Positions 15,607-20,947 of a stretch of DNA of 32,450 bases are shown here, piece after piece. A program made the position numbers and the translations under genes. The DNA comes from a virus: the IMG/VR virus record IMGVR_UViG_3300025327_000111, positions 1-32,450 of that record; one strand, written 5' to 3'. The notes beneath the pieces were generated by a model. That model was not told the DNA's origin, searched no databases, and worked only from the letters and a program-made list of their open reading frames with translations. Positions within the stretch are counted from its first letter, which is position 1; the number at the start of each line of letters is the position of its first letter.

Positions 15607-16059
15607 CTACGTATATTCCCATTTTTTCTTGCGTCTTTTATAGGAAGCCTTATTAGCACAAGATGTATTACAATAACGAGAATTCATGTGTGGTTGAAGA
15701 AAAAGGGCATCACAATTAGAACAATTAATTACTTTAGGTGTTCTTTCTTCGTGGTACTGGAGGACTCTTTTAAAAGTTGTTTTTCGTCGTTCGCACACGA
15801 GATCAGAAATCATAGATATAAGCATTATGACTTCCGCTCTTTTATGCACTTTCCAAAACCATTTAGTTTTGTGGCCCTTTTGAGACGGTGGATTATAAGG
15901 GCCATATTTTCCTCCAATATTCGACATCATATATAGACGGTCAATAATATCTTCATCTGTCGATGATACATCCAGACTTATGCTAGATTTTCCAAAACTT
16001 ACCGTGCCCTCTCCATCAAAAATACCAGCAACATAACCAATAGTAAGATCATCCCACAT
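15607..16059 (-). CDS. LAGLIDADG homing endonuclease with C-terminal zinc knuckle
   Basis: The 150-aa protein has one LAGLIDADG helix, YVAGIFDGEG (9-18), so it would act as a homodimer that cleaves a long, nearly palindromic target. Downstream parts include ISLDVSSTDEDIIDRL, GGKYGPYNP and WFWKVHKRAEVIMLI, which follow the usual core fold. The C-terminus carries CSNC (about 123-126) and RYCNTSCANKA, a zinc-knuckle-like tail that probably helps target recognition. It starts with ATG at 16059 after AGGGAGGG and sits between the major tail gene and the adaptor gene without breaking either. The coding sequence looks more AT-rich than its neighbours, in keeping with a mobile gene. Confidence 0.88.
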   Translation of the reverse strand: MWDDLTIGYVAGIFDGEGTVSFGKSSISLDVSSTDEDIIDRLYMMSNIGGKYGPYNPPSQKGHKTKWFWKVHKRAEVIMLISMISDLVCERRKTTFKRVLQYHEERTPKVINCSNCDALFLQPHMNSRYCNTSCANKASYKRRKKKWEYT

Positions 16060-16083
16060 ATTCCCTCCCTAACAGGGTTTTTT

Positions 16084-16116
16084 GAGGAGGGTGGAGGTTA
16101 GGGCTCCACCCCCCTC
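16084..16116 (-). promoter_or_regulatory. Strong hairpin just after major tail protein gene
   Basis: The transcript arms (16104-16116 and 16084-16096) pair over 13 positions, including one G.U wobble, around a 7-base loop. U/A pairs just outside can extend the stem by three. It lies 12 bases past the stop of the major tail gene. An A-run rather than a U-run follows on the minus strand, so a role in pausing or mRNA protection is as likely as termination. Confidence 0.6.
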
Positions 16117-16128
16117 AAATTTATATAA

Positions 16129-16782
16129 TTAACCAGTCAATGGTTGGCAACCACAAAACTCTACAGGTGGCGGTATAGTGGTGAACTGGACGTGAAGCGC
16201 AGTATCCGATGCTAGTGGACTGAGTAGAGGCCCAGGAGTATTAGCAGCATCCTGAGCAACTACATCGAACGGACCTTCACCCCAGACACCAGACGGCACA
16301 GCTTCTGCAGTCAGTGTCCAAGTAAGAGGGCCGTTCTCTACTGTAAGATCGCCAACCCTGCCATTTGAGACACAAGGGAGCAGCCAATATAAGAATTGAG
16401 AAGCTCCAGTAGAAGGATCAACACATTCTTCACCCACTACCTTAGTCCAGAACTCAAGAGCGAATTTGTTACATTCACCAAGATTCTCATCTACGGCAAA
16501 TCCAACAACATCACCATTGAAGTCCAGAACAGTGTTAACACCTGACACAACCTCAAAGAGGTCAGGGTCGGCGTTACAGATGTTCAACTCCACGTTATAT
16601 CGCTTGAGAGTTGCACACCCAGTCTCGTTGATACATAGCTTGCCATTAGCAAGCTTAACAAGGAACTCATCCGGCTCTTCGATCTCAGCCGTGAGGTTGA
16701 GTGTAACGAATGACTCCGAAGTGACAAAAGCGCAAGCTCCTGTTACAACTTGGCAACATTCGTCCAGCCTCGTGACTCTCAA
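16129..16782 (-). CDS. Major tail protein (tail tube)
   Basis: The 217-aa protein from a TTG at 16782 resembles the actinophage major tail protein family. Recognisable parts are LRVTRLDECC at the N-terminus, TAEIEEPDEFLVKLANGKLC, LKRYNVELNICNADPDLFEV, FALEFWTKVVGEEC, FLYWLLPCVSNGRVGDLTVE and VWGEGPFDVV; it ends with HVQFTTIPPPVEFCGC. It polymerises into the tail tube. The family normally has about 15-20 residues before LRVTRLD, and codons for such an extension exist upstream in the same frame without a usual start (see the next entry). The strong hairpin after the gene fits a high-copy product. Its place before the adaptor gene is out of the usual order. Confidence 0.85.
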   Translation of the reverse strand: MRVTRLDECCQVVTGACAFVTSESFVTLNLTAEIEEPDEFLVKLANGKLCINETGCATLKRYNVELNICNADPDLFEVVSGVNTVLDFNGDVVGFAVDENLGECNKFALEFWTKVVGEECVDPSTGASQFLYWLLPCVSNGRVGDLTVENGPLTWTLTAEAVPSGVWGEGPFDVVAQDAANTPGPLLSPLASDTALHVQFTTIPPPVEFCGCQPLTG

Positions 16783-16857
16783 GGCGAGCCCCTGGATTGA
16801 CCTAAAAGCAGCGTGTTGCCACGCTACACCACCTCCTCGCAGGGACTCGGCCCCGCC
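16783..16857 (-). other. Upstream coding extension of major tail gene, possible +1 frameshift
   Basis: From the TAA at 16858-16860 to the TTG at 16782 the major tail frame is open and encodes RSIQGLA just before LRVTRLD. No ATG, GTG or TTG stands near the strong AGGAGGTGG site (about 16830-16840). The only start at proper spacing is a GTG at 16822 in another frame, which reads V-A-T-R-C-F and then TAG at 16802-16804. At TTT TAG G a +1 slip of the Phe tRNA on TTTT would join it to the major tail frame. A one-base sequence error gives the same picture. Confidence 0.45.
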
Positions 16858-16867
16858 TTAGACAGGA

Positions 16868-17887
16868 CTACGATTTAATACTACACCATGCTTCCCACCA
16901 GCGGAAGGCATTTCCCTCCACAGTTTGCCCAGAAGCGAATTCCCTAGCAGCAGCGGCAAGATCCTCCCTCTTACCACGATCCACAATAAGAGATCTTACC
17001 TGATCCATCCACTCCCTAGGCGTACCAGCTCCTAAAGCTGCCCCCGCCTCAACCATTCGCATATTGTCCGGTGTTGGCGATAGTACCGGTGCAACCCCCA
17101 CAGATGCCATCTCCAGTCCTTTAAGCCAGCTTTTCGCCTCATTAAACGGAGTTGGAGCCAAAGGCACAATGCCGATATCCATCTGCGCAACCGCCGCCGG
17201 ATACTCATTGATAGGAACTCCTTCCTGCCAAGTATGAGGATAGCGATTCCGGATCCCTAGCTTTTCTAGCGTCTTAGCCTCCCCCAAAGCAAGGAAGCGG
17301 GCGTCCTGCTTAGCAAGAGCTTCGTTCACTGCACCATGAGTGACTTGGAGATCCTCCGGGTGAGTAGCTGTATATCCAGCCCAGCCCACAGTCACAAGCG
17401 GGTCTCGGTCCGCCTTGATCTCCAAGTAGGATTCAGGAACGCAGTTAGGAAGCACAGCCACCCGGCCATGCCCTCCATACCGTTCCGCCAAGGCAGGAGT
17501 AGTCACTGTTACTAGATCTGCCATCTCGCAAGCTTCATTAGCAAACGCCCAATTCATGCCATTAGTTTGGTATGCATTGTAGGCCGGATTCTTAGGATGG
17601 ATACAAGTCAGATCGTCGTCCATATCTATGACAACCCGCACCCCATTCTTCTGGTATAACCGCAAAGCATCAACAATTGTCTGCTTGCACGGGCGCTGAA
17701 AAACTATGACGTCCGCATCCATAGGCATAACGCCTTCAATGCGATCAGTATTCGGATTCTTGATAACTGGTGGCATTTTCCTAGCCACCACAACATCATG
17801 CCCTTGTTCAGCCAATGCCTGCCCAGGCCAAATCATACGATAATATCCACAGCCACCACGGTCGGATGGGAAAATCTTAATTCTCAT
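16868..17887 (-). CDS. Glycosyltransferase, GT-B fold (group 1-like)
   Basis: The 339-aa protein fits a GT-B enzyme that moves a sugar from a nucleotide donor to an acceptor. The N-terminal Rossmann half opens with a Gly-rich PSDRGGCGYYR (7-17), has VVIDMDDDL (85-93) and VTVTTPALAERYG (126-138). VLPNCVP (145-151) leads into the C-terminal half with TVGWAGYTATHPEDL (167-180), MDIGIVPLAPTPFNEAKSWL (236-255) and LEMASVGVAPVLSP (258-271), where E249 and K252 occupy the usual nucleotide-sugar contact positions. It overlaps the preceding glycosyltransferase by ATGA. The acceptor is unknown; virion protein or host envelope are options. Confidence 0.85.
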   Translation of the reverse strand: MRIKIFPSDRGGCGYYRMIWPGQALAEQGHDVVVARKMPPVIKNPNTDRIEGVMPMDADVIVFQRPCKQTIVDALRLYQKNGVRVVIDMDDDLTCIHPKNPAYNAYQTNGMNWAFANEACEMADLVTVTTPALAERYGGHGRVAVLPNCVPESYLEIKADRDPLVTVGWAGYTATHPEDLQVTHGAVNEALAKQDARFLALGEAKTLEKLGIRNRYPHTWQEGVPINEYPAAVAQMDIGIVPLAPTPFNEAKSWLKGLEMASVGVAPVLSPTPDNMRMVEAGAALGAGTPREWMDQVRSLIVDRGKREDLAAAAREFASGQTVEGNAFRWWEAWCSIKS

Positions 17888-18585
17888 CTAATTACCTTCA
17901 TAGCTTCCTTAGTGTATCGAGTCTCTACTGGTCCGATTGTGACCGGATAGTGTTGCCCGATGCAGTCATGGCGAACATATGTCGGCATCCCAAGCAATTC
18001 TATAGCATCCTTATGATAGGCCGGATCATCGGACAGCCCGTCCTCGGCGTCCCATCTCCATCTTAACCTCTTGAACACGTCCCGCCGAATCAGCACGAAG
18101 GCAGCGGTCGCCATATGTTCCTGCACCTGGAGGTGCGCCAGATGAGGCACCTCCGCCCCCCTGAGACAGTAGGTCCCGACATGCCCGCCTACCAGCCCGT
18201 GATCCACCTCTAGGAGCTTAGGAAGGGCGTCAGCGGGCGGCCTACAGTCTGCAGCCATAAAGAGCAGGTGCGAAACTCCAGGGGCCGTACAGTAGTCCAC
18301 CACAAGGTTCTGGCCCATAGTTATGTGTCTGAGTCTGTTTGCCGTGGAAATAGATTCCCTGCCGTCATCTAGCGAGAAGGTCCAATACTCTCCGCCAATT
18401 TCTTTCAACCTCTGAAGCAATGGTTGGAAGGGCTCAACTCCCCTAGCATCGGTCTCGATAGCAGCGAAAAATTGAACAGGCTCCTCCACGCTCTGAACCA
18501 TGGCTTCAGCGTTGGCTAGCCAGGAGGACCAGCGATCTTCTATAGACATTGCGAAACTGGCTAAAGTTGTCCCAACAACGATCAC
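17884..18585 (-). CDS. Putative glycosyltransferase, GT-A-like
   Basis: The 233-aa protein looks like a single-domain GT-A-type transferase. HLLFMAADCRPP (107-117) stands where the DxD-like nucleotide-sugar motif is expected, although the motif itself reads ADC, so metal dependence is uncertain. GLSDDPAYHKDA (183-194) and the histidine in GQHYP (211-214) match features of phage and bacterial GT-A-like proteins near the catalytic base. There is no membrane helix. The GTG start (18585) overlaps the upstream sulfotransferase-like gene (GTGA) and the stop overlaps the next glycosyltransferase (ATGA), so the three are likely translated in step. Confidence 0.7.
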   Translation of the reverse strand: MIVVGTTLASFAMSIEDRWSSWLANAEAMVQSVEEPVQFFAAIETDARGVEPFQPLLQRLKEIGGEYWTFSLDDGRESISTANRLRHITMGQNLVVDYCTAPGVSHLLFMAADCRPPADALPKLLEVDHGLVGGHVGTYCLRGAEVPHLAHLQVQEHMATAAFVLIRRDVFKRLRWRWDAEDGLSDDPAYHKDAIELLGMPTYVRHDCIGQHYPVTIGPVETRYTKEAMKVIR

Positions 18586-19100
18586 AACTGATACCCCAAT
18601 CGATCCGCCATCTTTACTATTTCCTTTTTATATTCAGATGGAATCGGTGGAACTGGGATAGAAGTGGACAAAGGACCGACATTAATTGGGGCACTTAAGT
18701 GAGAGATATCTTCAAGATGAATTCTCACAGATGCAACCGATTCACAAAGATCTATCCAACGTAACCAAAATACCCAAGGATCCCATGTTTCTGCATATCG
18801 ATAAGCGTAATCCCCCCATGAATTGCCCGGCTGCAGCCATCCACCGGCTGCGTTAGAACGAACAACGTCATTCGGATTACGAATCAAATGAAAAACAAAA
18901 GCTCCACGTTGAAGATGAGGAGCAGCGAGCCACGATACTTCTGGTTCTTTTGCTGGGCCCTCACTTATATAACCTTTTTCATTAATTCCATATGCATATT
19001 CATGGGACCAATTTAATAAATGAGCCAGAAATAAGGTTCCAGAACGTGGCACTCCAGTAGCAACTATTTCAACTGAGTCAACTAATGAATTAATTTTCAT
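18582..19100 (-). CDS. Sulfotransferase-like P-loop protein
   Basis: The 172-aa protein carries GVPRSGTLFLAHLLN (16-30), matching the 5'-phosphosulfate-binding loop of PAPS-dependent sulfotransferases, and LIRNPNDVVRS (72-82), matching their 3'-phosphate-binding RxPxDxxxS region. It is shorter than cellular family members (often 250-300 aa), so it may be a compact phage version or partly reduced. It would transfer sulfate from PAPS to an acceptor, perhaps a sugar placed by the adjacent glycosyltransferases. A P-loop kinase acting on a small molecule is the main alternative. The start overlaps the HNH gene by 11 bases, and the stop overlaps the next gene (GTGA). Confidence 0.7.
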   Translation of the reverse strand: MKINSLVDSVEIVATGVPRSGTLFLAHLLNWSHEYAYGINEKGYISEGPAKEPEVSWLAAPHLQRGAFVFHLIRNPNDVVRSNAAGGWLQPGNSWGDYAYRYAETWDPWVFWLRWIDLCESVASVRIHLEDISHLSAPINVGPLSTSIPVPPIPSEYKKEIVKMADRLGYQL

Positions 19101-19494
19101 CTATATTGCCATGGTTCCGCAGAAATCTCTTCCCCATGATGCCCGCATCTATATCGTATTTCCTGTGGCACGAGCGGCACATCTGTGACCACTCTTCTCT
19201 CACACGACGATACTCATGGTCCAGATTGGCCCATTCAATCCAGCCCTCAGTCTTGCCACAGTTGGAGCAAGGACCCTTAGCGGCCCCCCAATTACGTCGT
19301 ACCCAATCATGCACAGAGGGGTAAGCAGCCGCATCTCCCTTGAAATCTCGTAGATTAGGCACACCCCTTCTAGAATCGTATTGACAAGTTGTTGAACAAT
19401 ATTTTCCACGTCCATGTTTACGGATGCTGGCTGGAATAGAAAATATTAAACCACATTGTTTACATGTTGTATTAGTATAAATTGTACTCATCAT
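19090..19494 (-). CDS. HNH endonuclease with N-terminal zinc finger
   Basis: The protein is 134 aa from ATG at 19494, chosen because it gives an ATGA overlap with the methyltransferase stop; a GTG at 19500 and an ATG at 19491 are alternatives. The N-terminal zinc finger (CKQCG and YCSTTC) is followed by the HNH core: CSNCGKTEGWIEWANLDHEY, then MCRSCHRKYD. The LDHEY and CHRKYD blocks supply the nuclease histidines, and the four cysteines of CSNC and CRSC hold zinc. Such free-standing HNH genes are typical phage homing endonucleases. It interrupts the sugar-modification cassette between two of its genes. Confidence 0.88.
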   Translation of the reverse strand: MMSTIYTNTTCKQCGLIFSIPASIRKHGRGKYCSTTCQYDSRRGVPNLRDFKGDAAAYPSVHDWVRRNWGAAKGPCSNCGKTEGWIEWANLDHEYRRVREEWSQMCRSCHRKYDIDAGIMGKRFLRNHGNIDEN

Positions 19495-20051
19495 CGGCAC
19501 GCAACAATTTGATAATTATAACCATGATTAGGAGTAAATAATTCAACTCTAGCGATTACTTGCTTCCACCCAGTTTCGTTGAGCATTGCTTCTACAGCCT
19601 CAACATCCCAACCGTGATAGTGTTCGGGATTACCAAGATCATTCTCTCCAATAGGAGTAGACAAAAGCAAGAACCTGGATTTCTTTCTAATTTGTTCTAG
19701 AGCAAATTCTGGGTCATCTAGATGTTCGATTGTCTCCGAACAAATGAACAGATCTACTGGATGGATTTGCTGAACAGTCTCTTCAAGAGGGCCAGTTAAC
19801 TGATAACCCGATGCAAAATCCCCAAGAGTCTTTATCTGCAATGGAAGAGCATTAATTATCGCACCATTACCACAAGAAAGATCTGCTCCAGATTTCAGTT
19901 TAAAATCAGCAACCATCCATTGCCCTAATTTGATGGTGTGCTCCACCCGGAGATGGTGACCGTATCCATAAATCTTGTGATCATGCGGTTTGGCGTAGAT
20001 CTTGGCAAGTTCCTCTGGAGACCAAGCAGGACGAAGACGCCTTCTAAACAT
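19491..20051 (-). CDS. SAM-dependent methyltransferase, class I
   Basis: Starting at ATG 20051 (preceded by AAAAGGAAA) the protein is 186 aa; a longer in-frame start at 20117 would run deep into the epimerase gene and is less likely. SGADLSCGNGAIINAL (54-69) matches the SAM-binding Gly-rich loop, and DLFICSETIEHLDDP (100-114) is the typical motif IV region of small-molecule methyltransferases. LLLSTPIGEND and HGWDVEAVEAML fit later strands. It would methylate a sugar or other glycan component, though a DNA or protein target cannot be ruled out. It overlaps the epimerase by eight bases, supporting a joint role in glycan synthesis. Confidence 0.8.
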   Translation of the reverse strand: MFRRRLRPAWSPEELAKIYAKPHDHKIYGYGHHLRVEHTIKLGQWMVADFKLKSGADLSCGNGAIINALPLQIKTLGDFASGYQLTGPLEETVQQIHPVDLFICSETIEHLDDPEFALEQIRKKSRFLLLSTPIGENDLGNPEHYHGWDVEAVEAMLNETGWKQVIARVELFTPNHGYNYQIVACR

Positions 20052-20925
20052 TCGTTTCCTTTTTAAGCGCTCGTTCGACGGCGTCCTCAAGCTGAATCCG
20101 AGGCTTATAGACATCAAATAACGCCCTAGTGTCTGCCACTCGTCTATGAACCCCTATAGGTGCATCCAGATGCAAGTTAACTTGCGGATTGTAGCTTGCA
20201 GTTTTGCAGACCATTTCCTTAAGCTGAAAGAAGGATGTAGCCCTCCCAGTACCGATATTAAGCGGACCATCAACTCCTTCATTGATGCAGGCAAGGGTAG
20301 CCCCAACAATGTCATCGATGTGGATCCAATCTCGCATCTGGAGCCCATCTCCCCAAATCTCAAAGGGATCTGCCCTTCGCCTCGCCCGGTCGATGAAGGA
20401 GGGCCACGGGTAGTCAAGATCTTGGCCCTCTCCATAGCCACTGAAGGGTCTGAGAACTGTAACAGGCACGCCCTCAGCCCTAGCGTAACGAGCTAACTGC
20501 TCCCCCGTCAACTTGGCCCAGCCATAGGTGAGGTCAGGAGTCCGGACATTGTCCAAATCAATCATGGACTCGAACAGCTTCACCATGCTGGTGCGGCCCT
20601 GGAATTCGATAGGGTAGGCAGCCGAACTAGAAAAGTAGACCACCCTACCTGGACGAGTCCGCAGAGCCCACCCGAACATCTCAGCGTCAATCGCTAGATC
20701 TACAGCAACGGATAGCGGAGCGCCTTCTATTGTGGCTCGCCCACCCACCACGGCAGCCAGATGGATCACCAGATCATAGTGCGCACCAGACATCCGAAAA
20801 AAATCTCGGGCATCCATGCCTTCTTGGACATCAACACCAAGGACATCCCAGCCCTCAGCTTCTAAAGCTGGAACCATGTGGCGGCCTACAAAGCCCAAGT
20901 GCCCTGTTACAAGCGCACGTTTCAT
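20044..20925 (-). CDS. NAD(P)-dependent sugar epimerase/dehydratase (extended SDR)
   Basis: The 293-aa protein is a classical extended short-chain dehydrogenase acting on nucleotide sugars. The Rossmann loop TGHLGFVG (7-14), acidic VDV (31-33), LAAVVGG (56-62), the catalytic serine block SSSAAYP (99-105) and YGWAK (134-138, Tyr and Lys of YxxxK) are all intact. RDWIHIDDI follows in the C-terminal substrate domain, typical of GDP/UDP/CDP-sugar epimerases and dehydratases. It would make the donor sugar used by the two downstream glycosyltransferases. The start follows AAGAAGGAA. Of the cassette's genes this and the glycosyltransferases look more GC-rich than the methyltransferase, HNH and sulfotransferase genes. 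Confidence 0.9.
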   Translation of the reverse strand: MKRALVTGHLGFVGRHMVPALEAEGWDVLGVDVQEGMDARDFFRMSGAHYDLVIHLAAVVGGRATIEGAPLSVAVDLAIDAEMFGWALRTRPGRVVYFSSSAAYPIEFQGRTSMVKLFESMIDLDNVRTPDLTYGWAKLTGEQLARYARAEGVPVTVLRPFSGYGEGQDLDYPWPSFIDRARRRADPFEIWGDGLQMRDWIHIDDIVGATLACINEGVDGPLNIGTGRATSFFQLKEMVCKTASYNPQVNLHLDAPIGVHRRVADTRALFDVYKPRIQLEDAVERALKKETNV

Positions 20926-20947
20926 GTTCCTTCTTCCTATTAAAAAA

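Noticed and set aside
16062-16080. Small stem followed by T6 on the plus strand as an intrinsic terminator
   Set aside because: The stem is only four base pairs and no plus-strand gene ends nearby.
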